NCBI RefSeq assembly: GCF_001676875.1
Contig: NZ_JYKA01000005.1
Coordinates: 310,001-374,000 of the forward strand
DNA: 64,000 nucleotides
Source: Chromobacterium subtsugae
GTDB lineage: Bacteria > Pseudomonadota > Gammaproteobacteria > Burkholderiales > Chromobacteriaceae
Direction: 5' to 3'
Below, in pieces: positions 33,915-42,298 of the stretch. The notes beneath the pieces are model-generated. The model did not search any database and was not told the origin of the DNA. It was given only the letters and a program-made list of their open reading frames with translations. The translations under genes and the position numbers were made by a program. How positions within the stretch are numbered: the first letter of the stretch is position 1; the number at the start of each line of letters is the position of its first letter.

Positions 33915-34592
33915 ATGTCATCCGCTTTGCATTTCACAATCGACAGCCTGATCAGCTGGCCTCCGGCCCCGGATGTCGACGGCCAGACCAGCCACCCGCC
34001 GCTGGAGCCGGTCCCCGCCATGCAGCGGCGGCGCATGAGCCCGCTGTGCAAGGCTGCCATGCATGGCGCGTTCGGCCTGGGCGACGGCGGCGACGACATT
34101 CCCTTGGTATTCGCATCGCGCTTCGGCGACATGTCCCGCTCCATCGAACTGTTGCAGCAACTCAGCCAGGGCGAGTCGCTCTCCCCCACCCAGTTCAGCC
34201 TGTCGGTGCACAACGCCATCGGCGCGCTGCACGGCATATTGTCCGGCCATGCCGGACAGTACACGGCGATCGCCGCCGCCGAAGAAACCGTGGAGGCGGC
34301 CTGCTGCGAAGCATTGGCCATGCTGGTCGACGGCGCGCCGGCTGTGCGGCTGGTGGTTTACGACGCCCCGCTTCCCGCGCCATACCAAGACGCCGCGCCG
34401 GCTCAGCCGCCGCTCATCGCCTGGGCATGCCGGCTGCGCCTGGCCGACAGCGGCCCGCGCTTCAGCCTGGAAAGCGCGCCTGCCAGCGGCGACGCCGACA
34501 GCCAAGGGCTGTGGCCGTTCCTGAACAGCGCTGCCCGGCAGCATACCCACCATTGCGGCCAACGCGACTGGCATTGGGCCCGACATGGCTGA
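33915..34592 (+). CDS. Ketosynthase-like chain-length factor of aryl polyene synthesis (ApeC-like)
   Basis: A 225-residue protein of the short beta-ketoacyl-synthase family (Ketoacyl-synt_2), which pairs with a full ketosynthase and sets chain length. The core VFASRFGDMSRSIELLQQL and SLSVHNAIGALHGIL match the KS N-terminal half. Where an active KS has its nucleophilic Cys, this protein reads YTAIAAAEETVEA, so it is predicted to be inactive by itself. It is the first gene of the 17-gene APE run and overlaps the next by 8 bp. Its probable partner is the ketosynthase at 46314. Start ATG 33915. Confidence 0.82.
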   Translation: MSSALHFTIDSLISWPPAPDVDGQTSHPPLEPVPAMQRRRMSPLCKAAMHGAFGLGDGGDDIPLVFASRFGDMSRSIELLQQLSQGESLSPTQFSLSVHNAIGALHGILSGHAGQYTAIAAAEETVEAACCEALAMLVDGAPAVRLVVYDAPLPAPYQDAAPAQPPLIAWACRLRLADSGPRFSLESAPASGDADSQGLWPFLNSAARQHTHHCGQRDWHWARHG

Positions 34593-35367
34593 ACGCTGCA
34601 ATTATTTGTGGCGCCTGATGGCCACCGCCATCGCCTTCTCCGTGTTCGGACTGGGCGGCGTGCTGTTCTCGCTGATCGTCTTTCCGCTGCTGATGCTGCT
34701 GGTGCGCCGCCCGGCGCGCCGCATCGCCTTGTCGCGGCGCGTGGTCCAGATAAGCTTCGCGGCCTTCATTCAATTGATGCGCGCGCTGGGCATTCTCCGC
34801 TACCGCATCGTCGGCGCCGAAAAACTGCGGCGCCCCGGCCTGCTGATCCTGGCCAACCACCCCACGCTGATAGACGTGGTATTCCTCATTTCGCTGCTAC
34901 CAAATGCCGACTGCATCGTCAAGTCGTCGCTGGCGCGCAATCCGTTCACCCGCGGCCCGGTGCGCGCCTCCGGCTACATTTGCAACGATTCCAGCGAAGG
35001 GCTGATCGAGGACTGCATTCACTCCGTCCACGACGGCAACAATCTGGTGATCTTCCCGGAAGGCACCCGCACGCCGCTGGACGGCCGCTTCACATTGCAG
35101 CGCGGCGCCGCCAATATCGCCGTCCGCGGCCGCCGCGCCATCACCCCCGTGTCCATCCGCTGCGAACCGCGCAGCCTGGCCAAGGGCGTGCCCTGGTGGC
35201 GGATTCCGCCGCGGCCGATGCATTTCACCATCGAGGTGCTGGACGACCTGCCGGTCGCGCCGTTTCTCGAGGGGCAGAGCGAAGCCATGGCTGCCCGCAA
35301 ACTGACCCGTTTCCTGCACGACTTTTACCTTACGACATCGAGCCTTCATGCAAACCCTGGAACTTGA
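34585..35367 (+). CDS. Lysophospholipid acyltransferase (PlsC-type) of the APE cluster
   Basis: Membrane-associated acyltransferase of 260 aa with one N-terminal helix (residues about 12-40). The catalytic H92-x4-D97 lies in ANHPTLIDVV and the substrate-binding FPEGTRT at about 158-164, both hallmarks of the PlsC/AGPAT superfamily. In APE clusters this enzyme class is thought to transfer the aryl polyene or an ordinary acyl chain to the lipid anchor. Overlaps the preceding gene by 8 bp and the next (ACP) by 20 bp, showing translational coupling. Confidence 0.87.
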   Translation: MAERCNYLWRLMATAIAFSVFGLGGVLFSLIVFPLLMLLVRRPARRIALSRRVVQISFAAFIQLMRALGILRYRIVGAEKLRRPGLLILANHPTLIDVVFLISLLPNADCIVKSSLARNPFTRGPVRASGYICNDSSEGLIEDCIHSVHDGNNLVIFPEGTRTPLDGRFTLQRGAANIAVRGRRAITPVSIRCEPRSLAKGVPWWRIPPRPMHFTIEVLDDLPVAPFLEGQSEAMAARKLTRFLHDFYLTTSSLHANPGT

Positions 35368-35608
35368 GATCAAAAACCTGTTGATCACCTCCTTGAATCT
35401 GGAAGACATCACCCCCGACGACATCGTCGCCGACGCCCCGCTGTTCGGCGACGGCCTGGGCCTGGACTCCATCGACGCGCTGGAGCTGGGCCTCGCGCTG
35501 CAGAAGCGCTACGGCATCACCCTGTCCCCGGACGGCGAGGAAACCCGCCGCCATTTCGCCAGCATCGCCAGCCTGGCCGGCTTCGTCGCCAGCGCGCGCA
35601 AGCTGTAA
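35348..35608 (+). CDS. Acyl carrier protein 1 of the APE cluster (ApeE-like)
   Basis: An 86-residue acidic four-helix carrier protein. Ser41 in GDGLGLDSIDALELGLAL is the phosphopantetheine attachment site. Two ACPs in a row are characteristic of aryl polyene loci, where one carries the growing polyene. It overlaps the upstream acyltransferase by 20 bp and precedes the second ACP by 20 bp. The start ATG at 35348 leaves a normal helix 1, TLELEIKNLLITSL. Confidence 0.9.
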   Translation: MQTLELEIKNLLITSLNLEDITPDDIVADAPLFGDGLGLDSIDALELGLALQKRYGITLSPDGEETRRHFASIASLAGFVASARKL

Positions 35609-35628
35609 CCCCACTTCCGGAGACCGCC

Positions 35629-35880
35629 ATGACCAAAGACGAACTCTTCGCGCGCCTGAGCGCTGTGCTGCAGGACACTTTTGAAATCGAAGCCGACGCC
35701 ATCCACCCGGAAGCGCGCCTGCGCGAAGACCTGGACATCGACAGCATCGACGCCGTGGACCTGATCGTCCAGTTCCGTCCGCTGGTGGGCAAACGCCTGC
35801 AGCCGGACGTGTTCAAGTCGGTGCGCACGCTGCAAGACGTAGTGGACGCCCTCCACGGCCTGATGCAGGAAAACGACTGA
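35629..35880 (+). CDS. Acyl carrier protein 2 of the APE cluster (ApeF-like)
   Basis: An 83-residue acyl carrier protein with the attachment Ser39 in REDLDIDSIDAVDLIVQF. It differs clearly from the first ACP (DIDSIDAVDL versus GLDSIDALEL), so the two are not a recent duplication and probably serve different enzymes in the pathway. GGAG lies ten bases upstream of the ATG. It is followed after 3 bp by the ApeG-like membrane gene. Confidence 0.9.
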   Translation: MTKDELFARLSAVLQDTFEIEADAIHPEARLREDLDIDSIDAVDLIVQFRPLVGKRLQPDVFKSVRTLQDVVDALHGLMQEND

Positions 35881-35883
35881 GCG

Positions 35884-36432
35884 ATGCCCGCCACCGCGCT
35901 GGCCAGCCTGCTGACCCTGAGCTACCCCTTCCTGATCTATTTCGGCCAGGGACGGGTGGAGCCGCGCCTGCTGGCGGGCGTGCTGGTCGGCATCGCCCTG
36001 CTGCGCGCGCTCAGCACGCGCCAGGCGGTCTGGTACTGGGCCGCCGCCGCCACGCTGCTGCTGGCGGCGTTCAGCATGCTGGGCAACGGTTTGCTGCCGC
36101 TGAAGCTCTACCCCTTGCTGGTCAATGCCGTCCTGCTGGCGATGTTCGCCGGCAGCCTGCGCTTCGGCCCGCCGCTGATCGAACGGCTGGCGCGGCTGAC
36201 CGAGCCGGAGCTGGACGCGCGCGCCATACGCTACACCCGCGCCGTCACCCAGGTCTGGTGCGGCTTTTTCATCGTCAACGGCAGCCTGTCGCTGGCTACC
36301 GCGCTCTGGGCCGACAACGCCGTCTGGACCGCCTACAACGGTTGCATTTCCTATCTGCTGATGGGCGCGCTGTTCGGCGGCGAATGGCTGGTGCGCCAGC
36401 GCGTCAAATCCCGCAATACCACTCATGGCTGA
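35884..36432 (+). CDS. APE-cluster membrane protein (COG4648/ApeG-like)
   Basis: A 182-residue integral membrane protein with about five hydrophobic segments and no charged catalytic motif. The conserved-looking part is RLTEPELDARAIRYTRAVTQVWCGFFIVNG in the middle (shown in part as RAIRYTRAVTQVWC), which is typical of the family found only in aryl polyene/xanthomonadin-type loci. Its exact role is unknown; a membrane scaffold or transport role is usually proposed. It starts 3 bp after the second ACP and overlaps the AMP-ligase gene by 8 bp. Confidence 0.8.
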   Translation: MPATALASLLTLSYPFLIYFGQGRVEPRLLAGVLVGIALLRALSTRQAVWYWAAAATLLLAAFSMLGNGLLPLKLYPLLVNAVLLAMFAGSLRFGPPLIERLARLTEPELDARAIRYTRAVTQVWCGFFIVNGSLSLATALWADNAVWTAYNGCISYLLMGALFGGEWLVRQRVKSRNTTHG

Positions 36433-38092
36433 TTTCATTCCCCTTTCGCGACTGCTGGCCGTCGGCCGCGGCGCAGGCCACCCCGTCGCCCGCGACGGCC
36501 AGCGGCATTACAGCTTCGCCGATTTCCGCCAACGCGCCGCGCGCTGGCGCGCCGGCCTGCTGCGCACGCGCCAGCACGTAGTGGCCATCCATCTGGACGA
36601 CAGCTTCGAGTTCGCCGCCGCCCTGTTTGGCGCCTGGCACGCGGGCAAAACCGTCTGCCTGCCCGCCGACGACCTGCCGGCCACCCGCGCCGCGCTGGCC
36701 GAACGCGGCATGCTGCTGGATGCGCAGCCGGCCGACGCGGACGACTACGCCGATTTCGGCGAGCTGTCCGAAGACGGCTGCCGGCTGCAGCTGTTCACCT
36801 CCGGCTCCACCGGCGAGCCGCAGGCGATAGACAAAGGCCTGCGCCAGCTGGCGGCGGAAACCGCCATCTTGTCGCGGCTGTGGGACGACGCGCTGCCCGC
36901 CGGCTGCCTGGTGGAAGCCACCGTTTCCCATCAGCACATCTACGGCCTGCTGTTCCGCGTGCTGTGGCCGCTGGCCGTCGGCCGCCCCTTCGCCTGCCGG
37001 CGCCAGACCTTCCCGGAAAACCTGCTGCAGGCGCTGGCAAACGAGCCCTGCCTGCTGGTCAGCAGCCCGGCCCACCTGAAACGCCTGCCGGCCAGCCTCG
37101 ACTGGACAAGCGCAGCCGGCAAGCTGGCCGCCGCGTTTTCCTCCGGCGGGCCGCTGGACGACGCCGCGCTGGCCAACAGCCTGGCGACGCTGGGACAGGC
37201 GCCGTGCGAAATCTTCGGCAGCACCGAGACCGGCGGCATCGCCTGGCGCCGCCGCCAGACCGACGCCGCCCAGCCGTGGCAGCCGCTGCCCGGCGTGCAA
37301 GTGCGCCTGGACGACGGCCTGCTGGCCATCCGCTCGCCCCATCTGGACGATGACGGCTGGCATCAGACCCGCGACAAGGCGGCGCCGCAGGGCGAGGGCT
37401 TTGTCCTGCTCGGCCGCGCCGACCGCATCATCAAGCTGGAAGAGAAGCGCGTGTCGCTGGACAGCGTGGAGGCCGCTCTGTTGGCCAGCGGCCTGTTCGA
37501 CGCCGTGCGCCTGGTGCTGCTGCCCGGCTCCCGCGACACGCTGGGCGTGGCCGCGGTACCCAACGCCGCGGGCTGGGAGCGACTGGCCGCGCTCGGCCGG
37601 CGCGAATTCGCCGCCCGCCTGATCACCGAACTGAAGCGCAGCGTGATCCCGGAAGGCCTGCCGCGGCGCTGGCGCTACGGCTTCCGCCTGCCGGTCAACG
37701 CGCAGGGCAAGACCACCCAGGCGCAGCTGTTGTCTTGGTTCGAGGCCCGCCGCCCCCACATCACGCTGCTGCGACGCGACGCCGGCTACGCGCTGCTGTC
37801 GATAGAAGCCGCCGCCGCGCTGCCGGACTTCGCCGGCCACTTCCCCGGCTTCCCGCTGCTGCCCGGCGTCACCCAGCTGGACTGGAGCGTGCGCCTCGCC
37901 CGCGAGCTGTTCGACCTGACCGGCTTCAGCGGCATGGACAATCTGAAATTCCAGCGCATCATCGCGCCGGACAGCACGGTGCGGCTGGAGCTGCGCTACG
38001 ACAGCGACAAGCGCAGCGTCAGCTTCGCCTACGATTCCGACGGCGAGCCCCACGCCAGCGGCAAGCTGCGCTTCGGAGCCCCGGCATGCTGA
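36425..38092 (+). CDS. AMP-forming acyl ligase fused to ApeI-like dehydratase
   Basis: A two-domain protein of 555 aa. Residues 1-430 are an ANL adenylating enzyme: P-loop LQLFTSGSTGEPQAIDK, FGSTETGGIAWR, and hinge LLGRADRIIKLEEKRVSL with the downstream GKTTQ lysine. Residues about 445-555 form a hotdog domain with GHFPGFPLLPGVTQLDW, the FabZ/ApeI-type His motif. The ligase would load an aryl or acyl starter onto ACP or CoA, and the dehydratase would remove water during polyene extension. In some APE loci these are separate genes. It overlaps both neighbours (8 bp, 7 bp). Confidence 0.88.
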   Translation: MADFIPLSRLLAVGRGAGHPVARDGQRHYSFADFRQRAARWRAGLLRTRQHVVAIHLDDSFEFAAALFGAWHAGKTVCLPADDLPATRAALAERGMLLDAQPADADDYADFGELSEDGCRLQLFTSGSTGEPQAIDKGLRQLAAETAILSRLWDDALPAGCLVEATVSHQHIYGLLFRVLWPLAVGRPFACRRQTFPENLLQALANEPCLLVSSPAHLKRLPASLDWTSAAGKLAAAFSSGGPLDDAALANSLATLGQAPCEIFGSTETGGIAWRRRQTDAAQPWQPLPGVQVRLDDGLLAIRSPHLDDDGWHQTRDKAAPQGEGFVLLGRADRIIKLEEKRVSLDSVEAALLASGLFDAVRLVLLPGSRDTLGVAAVPNAAGWERLAALGRREFAARLITELKRSVIPEGLPRRWRYGFRLPVNAQGKTTQAQLLSWFEARRPHITLLRRDAGYALLSIEAAAALPDFAGHFPGFPLLPGVTQLDWSVRLARELFDLTGFSGMDNLKFQRIIAPDSTVRLELRYDSDKRSVSFAYDSDGEPHASGKLRFGAPAC

Positions 38093-38820
38093 TCTGCGCG
38101 GTAGTGCCGGTATACAACCACGGCGGCGCGGTGGGCAGCGTGGTGGCCTCCTTGCGCGCGCAAGCGCTGCCTTGCGTGCTGGTGGATGACGGCAGCGACG
38201 CCGACTGCGCCGCGGTGCTGGACGCGCTGGCCGCCGCCGACGAACACGTGCGGCTGGTGCGGCTGCCGGAAAACCGCGGCAAGGGCGGCGCCATGATCGC
38301 CGGGCTGCGCGCCGCGCGCGAGCTGGGCTACAGCCACGCGCTGCAGATAGACGCCGACGGCCAGCACGACAGCCGCGACATCCCGCGCTTCCTGGAGTTG
38401 GCCCGCGCCCAGCCGCAAGCCTTGATCTGCGGCTGCCCGCTGTACGACGAAAACGCGCCCAAAAGCCGCCGCTACGGCCGCTACGCCACCCATGTCTGGG
38501 TATGGATCAACACGCTGTCGCTGCAGATCGCCGACGCGATGTGCGGCTTCCGCGTCTACCCGCTGGCGGCGACGGTGCCGCTGTTCGACCAGGCGCGGCT
38601 GGGCCTGCGGATGGATTTCGACGTGGAAGTGCTGGTCCGGCTGAGCTGGCGCGGCATGCGCATCGTCAACCTGCCCACCCGCGTCAGCTACCCGCTGGAC
38701 GGCGTGTCGCACTTCCAGCTGTGGCGCGACAATCTGCGCATCAGCCGCATGCACGCCAAGCTGTTCTTCGGCATGCTGCCGCGGCTGCCCCTGCTGCTGG
38801 CCCGCAAGGCGGCGCGATGA
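38086..38820 (+). CDS. Family 2 glycosyltransferase of the APE cluster
   Basis: A GT-A fold glycosyltransferase of 244 aa. The nucleotide-sugar site has CAVVPVYNHGGAVGSVVASL then VLVDDGSDADC, and the metal-binding DxD-type motif is ALQIDADGQHD. The C-terminal end is basic and amphipathic, suggesting peripheral membrane binding, with no multi-helix domain. It may glycosylate the lipid anchor or the aryl head group. Start ATG 38086, overlapping the ligase stop by 7 bp; its own stop overlaps the next gene by 4 bp (ATGA). Confidence 0.88.
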   Translation: MLICAVVPVYNHGGAVGSVVASLRAQALPCVLVDDGSDADCAAVLDALAAADEHVRLVRLPENRGKGGAMIAGLRAARELGYSHALQIDADGQHDSRDIPRFLELARAQPQALICGCPLYDENAPKSRRYGRYATHVWVWINTLSLQIADAMCGFRVYPLAATVPLFDQARLGLRMDFDVEVLVRLSWRGMRIVNLPTRVSYPLDGVSHFQLWRDNLRISRMHAKLFFGMLPRLPLLLARKAAR

Positions 38821-39749
38821 AGCCGGCCCGCCATTGGGCCGGCATCGGCGAAAACACTTTCGTCGCCGGCATCGTGCTGCTGTTCTGGGTTCACCGCCTG
38901 CTGGGGCGCCGCCTGTTCCGCCTGTGCCTGCTGCCGGTGGTGGCCTGCTACTGGCTGGCATGCGCGCCGGCGCGCGCGGCCTCGCTGCAATACCTGCGCC
39001 GGCTGGAGCGGCACTGCGGCACGCTGGGCCGCCAGCCCGGCGCGCGCGACACCTTCCGCCATCTGCTGCGCTTCGCCGACACCATGCTGGACAAGCTGCT
39101 TGCCACCGCCGGCCACTACCCGGCCGACCGGGTGGCGATCAGCGGCGCCGACGTCATCATCGACGGCCTGCGCCAGCGGCGCGGCGTCTTGATCGTCACC
39201 GCCCATCTCGGCTGCCTGGAACTGTGCCGCGCGCTGGCCGACCGCTCGCCCGACGTGGTGGTCAACGTGCTGGTGCACACCCGCCACGCCCAGCGTTTCA
39301 ACGCGCTGCTCGACCGGCTCAATCCGCAGCAGTCGGTGCGGCTGCTGGAGGTGACCGAGGTCAACGCCGCCACCGCCGTGCTGCTGGAACAGAGAATCGC
39401 CGCCGGCGAGGTGGTGGCCATCGCCGGCGACCGCGTGCCGGTCAGCGGCGACCGCACGGTGAGCGTGCCGTTTCTGGGCGAACCGGCGCCGTTCCCCTGC
39501 GGCCCCTATCTGCTGGCCCACCTGCTGCGCTGCCCGCTCTACCTGATGGCTTGCCTGCGCCAGGGCGCGGGCTACCACTTGCAATTCGTGCCGCTGGCCG
39601 AGTCCATCCGCCTGCCGCGGCAAAACCGCGAAGCGGCGATCGGCGAATACGCCGCGCGTTTTTCCGGCGAACTGGCCCGCCTGCTGGCCGCCTCGCCCTA
39701 CGACTGGTTCAATTTTTTCCCGTTCTGGGATCAGAAATCCAAATCATGA
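38817..39749 (+). CDS. LpxL/HtrB-like lipid acyltransferase of the APE cluster
   Basis: Membrane-anchored acyltransferase of 310 aa in the lipid A biosynthesis lauroyl/myristoyltransferase family. It has one N-terminal helix region (residues 12-50) and a family core with GVLIVTAHLGCLELCRAL (the H-x4-E active-site motif), DRVPVSGDRTVSVPFLGEPAPF and WFNFFPFW near the end. Together with the PlsC-type gene this gives two acyltransferases in the cluster, consistent with a diacyl-type lipid carrying the polyene. Start and stop overlap both neighbours by 4 bp. Confidence 0.87.
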   Translation: MKPARHWAGIGENTFVAGIVLLFWVHRLLGRRLFRLCLLPVVACYWLACAPARAASLQYLRRLERHCGTLGRQPGARDTFRHLLRFADTMLDKLLATAGHYPADRVAISGADVIIDGLRQRRGVLIVTAHLGCLELCRALADRSPDVVVNVLVHTRHAQRFNALLDRLNPQQSVRLLEVTEVNAATAVLLEQRIAAGEVVAIAGDRVPVSGDRTVSVPFLGEPAPFPCGPYLLAHLLRCPLYLMACLRQGAGYHLQFVPLAESIRLPRQNREAAIGEYAARFSGELARLLAASPYDWFNFFPFWDQKSKS

Positions 39750-41287
39750 CCCCCAAGCATCAAGATTCTGTAATATTCGATGGCTCCTGGCTGTCGCTGG
39801 ACGACATCCACGCCATCGCCATCGGCGCCAAGCAGGCGCGGCTGTCCGATGACCCGGCGTTCTGCGAGCGCATCGAAAAAGGCAGCCGCTTCATCGACCA
39901 GCTGCTGGCCGAAGACGGCGTGGTCTACGGCGTCACCACCGGCTACGGCGACTCCTGCACCGTGGAGATTCCGCCCGCCCTGGTGCAAGAACTGCCGCAC
40001 CACCTGTACACCTACCACGGCTGCGGCGCCGGCCGCTTTCTCGACGCGGTCGAAACCCGCGCGGTGCTGGCGACCCGGCTGGCCTCGCTGTGCCGCGGCG
40101 TCTCCGGCGTCAGCCTGGCGCTGCTGCGCCAGCTGGCCGCGCTGCTCAAGCACGACATCCTGCCGCTGATTCCAGCCGAAGGCTCGGTCGGCGCCAGCGG
40201 CGACCTGACCCCGCTGTCCTACGTCGCCGCCGCGCTGTGCGGCGAGCGCGAAGTGACGCACCGCGGCGAGCGCTGCGCCGCCGCCGACGCGCTGAAGGCC
40301 GCCGGCCTCGCGCCGCTGCGGCTGCGCCCCAAGGAAGGCCTGGCCATCATGAACGGCACCGCGGTGATGACCGCGCTGGCCTGCCTCGCCTGGCCGCGCG
40401 CCGACTACGCCTCGCGCCTGTGCTCGCGCCTGACCGCGATGAACGTGGCCGCCGCCGCCGGCAACGCCCACCATTTCGACGAAGCGCTGTTCGCCGTCAA
40501 ACCCCACCCCGGCCAGCAACGCATCGCCGCGCGCATCCGCGCCGACCTGGAAGCCCCGCGCCCCAGCCGCAACGACAGCCGGCTGCAGGACCGCTACTCG
40601 CTGCGCTGCGCGCCCCATGTGATCGGCGTGCTGGAAGACGCGCTGCCCTTCCTGCGCGGCCTGATCGAAAACGAGCTGAACAGCGCCAACGACAACCCCA
40701 TCATCGACGCCGACGAAGAGCGCGTGCTGCACGGCGGCCACTTCTACGGCGGCCACATCGCCTTCGCGATGGACAGCCTGAAAAACGCGGTGGCCAATCT
40801 GGCCGACCTGATGGACCGCCAGATGGCGCTGCTGGTGGACACCCGCTACAACAACGGCCTGCCGCGCAACCTCAGCGGCGCCAGCCCGGAGCGCGCGCCT
40901 ATCAACCACGGCCTGAAGGCGCTGCAGATCAGCGTATCGGCCTGGACCGCCGAAGCGCTGAAGCAGACCATGCCGGCGTCGGTGTTCTCGCGCTCCACCG
41001 AATGCCACAACCAGGACAAGGTCAGCATGGGCACCATTGCCGCCCGCGACGCGCTGCGCGTGCTGGAGCTGACCGAACAGGTGCTGGCTGCCTTGCTGAT
41101 CACCGCGCGCCAGGGCGTGGAGCTGCGCGGCGAAATCGCCGAGCTGTCGCTGAGCCCCGCGCTGGAGCGGATGCAGCGGGACCTGGCCGCGCGCATTCCG
41201 CGCATCGCCGAAGACCGCGCGCTGGACCGCGAGCTGCAGCAATTGCTCGCCGCCATCCGCGCGCAAGCCTGGAGCCTGTATGCCTGA
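39746..41287 (+). CDS. Aromatic amino acid ammonia-lyase (HAL/TAL family)
   Basis: MIO-dependent lyase of 513 aa that removes ammonia from His, Tyr or Phe. Visible residues are the catalytic base Tyr61 in VYGVTTGYG, the MIO-forming Ala150-Ser151-Gly152 in GSVGASGDLTPLSY, and the NDNPIID segment. The selectivity loop reads HLYTYHGCGAG, with Tyr-His where bacterial TALs have His-Leu and HALs Ser-His, so the substrate cannot be settled. No hut genes are near. Its place inside the APE operon suggests it makes an aryl starter such as 4-coumarate. Start ATG 39746, 4 bp overlap. Confidence 0.85.
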   Translation: MTPKHQDSVIFDGSWLSLDDIHAIAIGAKQARLSDDPAFCERIEKGSRFIDQLLAEDGVVYGVTTGYGDSCTVEIPPALVQELPHHLYTYHGCGAGRFLDAVETRAVLATRLASLCRGVSGVSLALLRQLAALLKHDILPLIPAEGSVGASGDLTPLSYVAAALCGEREVTHRGERCAAADALKAAGLAPLRLRPKEGLAIMNGTAVMTALACLAWPRADYASRLCSRLTAMNVAAAAGNAHHFDEALFAVKPHPGQQRIAARIRADLEAPRPSRNDSRLQDRYSLRCAPHVIGVLEDALPFLRGLIENELNSANDNPIIDADEERVLHGGHFYGGHIAFAMDSLKNAVANLADLMDRQMALLVDTRYNNGLPRNLSGASPERAPINHGLKALQISVSAWTAEALKQTMPASVFSRSTECHNQDKVSMGTIAARDALRVLELTEQVLAALLITARQGVELRGEIAELSLSPALERMQRDLAARIPRIAEDRALDRELQQLLAAIRAQAWSLYA

Positions 41288-41696
41288 TCTGTCGCACGCC
41301 ATAGCGCTGGACCCGGCCTTCCACGACCTCGACCCGATGGACGTGGTCTGGCACGGCAACTACGTCAAATACCTGGAAATCGCCCGCTGCGCGCTGCTGG
41401 AGAAATACGGCTACAACTACCCGCAGATGCGCGACTCCGGCTATATCTGGCCCATCGTCGACATGCGGCTCAAATATGTGCAATCCATCCGCTTCGGCCA
41501 AAAGGTCAGCATCGAGGCCCGCATCGTCGAATGGGAGTGCCGGCTGAAGATCGAATACCTGATCCGCGACGCCGCCACCGGCCACAAGATCAACAAGGCC
41601 TACACCGTGCAGGTGGCGGTGGACATCGCCAGCCAGGAAATGCTCTACCTGTGCCCGCCGGTGCTGTGGGAAAAACTGGGAGTGCCCGCGCCGTGA
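41280..41696 (+). CDS. Hotdog thioesterase of the APE cluster
   Basis: A 138-residue 4HBT-type acyl-CoA/ACP thioesterase. The catalytic region is LDPMDVVWHGNYVKYLEIARC, in which Asp21 and the His25-Gly26-Asn27-Tyr28 run correspond to the 4-hydroxybenzoyl-CoA/YbgC thioesterase active site. It probably releases or proofreads acyl intermediates during polyene synthesis. Overlaps the ammonia-lyase by 8 bp and the next gene by 4 bp. Confidence 0.87.
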   Translation: MPDLSHAIALDPAFHDLDPMDVVWHGNYVKYLEIARCALLEKYGYNYPQMRDSGYIWPIVDMRLKYVQSIRFGQKVSIEARIVEWECRLKIEYLIRDAATGHKINKAYTVQVAVDIASQEMLYLCPPVLWEKLGVPAP

Positions 41697-42298
41697 AGAA
41701 ACTCGTCCTGCTGGCCGGCCTCGCGCTGCTGCCGCTGACCGCCGCCGCCGGCGATCTGATCGCCGACATCACCCGCAAGCTGGCGCAGCCGGCCGTGCTG
41801 CGCGGCGCGTTCGAGCAAAGCAAGGAGATCGCCGGCTTCGCCAAGCCGCTGCGCTCCAGCGGCGCTTTCCTGGTGTCGCGCGAGAAAGGCGTGCTGTGGG
41901 ATACCCGCCAGCCCTTCGCCAGCAAGCTCAGGCTGACCCGCGGCGAGATCGTCGCCACCCAGAACGGCTCAGTGTCATTTCAGCTGAGCGCGGCCAAAGA
42001 GCCCACCGTGCGCACCATCAACGAGCTGATGTTCGCGTTGCTGGGCGGCAACCTGAAAGCGCTGGACGGCTATTTCCGCATCGACGGCAAGCTGTCCGGC
42101 CGCGCCTGGCAGCTGACGCTGACGCCGCGCCAGAGCGCGCTCGCCCGCGTGATGCAAAAAGTGGAGCTGTCCGGCGACCAATACGTGCGCGCCATCCGCA
42201 TGGACGAAGCCAACGGCGACGTCACCCGCATCGTGTTCAGCGGCCAGAACCCCATGCCCGCCAAGCTGAGCGGCGAGGAAGAGGCGCGCTTTGACTGA
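41693..42298 (+). CDS. LolA-like periplasmic lipoprotein/lipid carrier
   Basis: A 201-residue exported protein with an N-terminal signal peptide, KKLVLLAGLALLPLTAAAGD, followed by a LolA/outer membrane lipoprotein-sorting fold: LRGAFEQSKEIAGFAKPLRSSGAFLVS and GVLWDTRQPFASKL are the characteristic strands. In APE loci this type of protein is thought to ferry the polyene lipid across the periplasm. The start is GTG at 41693, which overlaps the thioesterase stop (GTGA). It overlaps the exporter gene by 8 bp. Confidence 0.85.
   Translation: MKKLVLLAGLALLPLTAAAGDLIADITRKLAQPAVLRGAFEQSKEIAGFAKPLRSSGAFLVSREKGVLWDTRQPFASKLRLTRGEIVATQNGSVSFQLSAAKEPTVRTINELMFALLGGNLKALDGYFRIDGKLSGRAWQLTLTPRQSALARVMQKVELSGDQYVRAIRMDEANGDVTRIVFSGQNPMPAKLSGEEEARFD

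Noticed and set aside
37735-38085. Upstream extension of the glycosyltransferase frame
   Set aside because: Out-of-frame mirror of the ligase-dehydratase C-terminus. The GT-A fold begins at MLICAVVPVYN, the ATG at 38086.
36404-39623. Long minus-strand open frames (up to 549 codons) across the APE ligase, glycosyltransferase and acyltransferase genes
   Set aside because: Low-complexity Arg/Gln/Ala-rich translations with no start signals. The plus-strand genes carry intact catalytic motifs and coupled overlaps.
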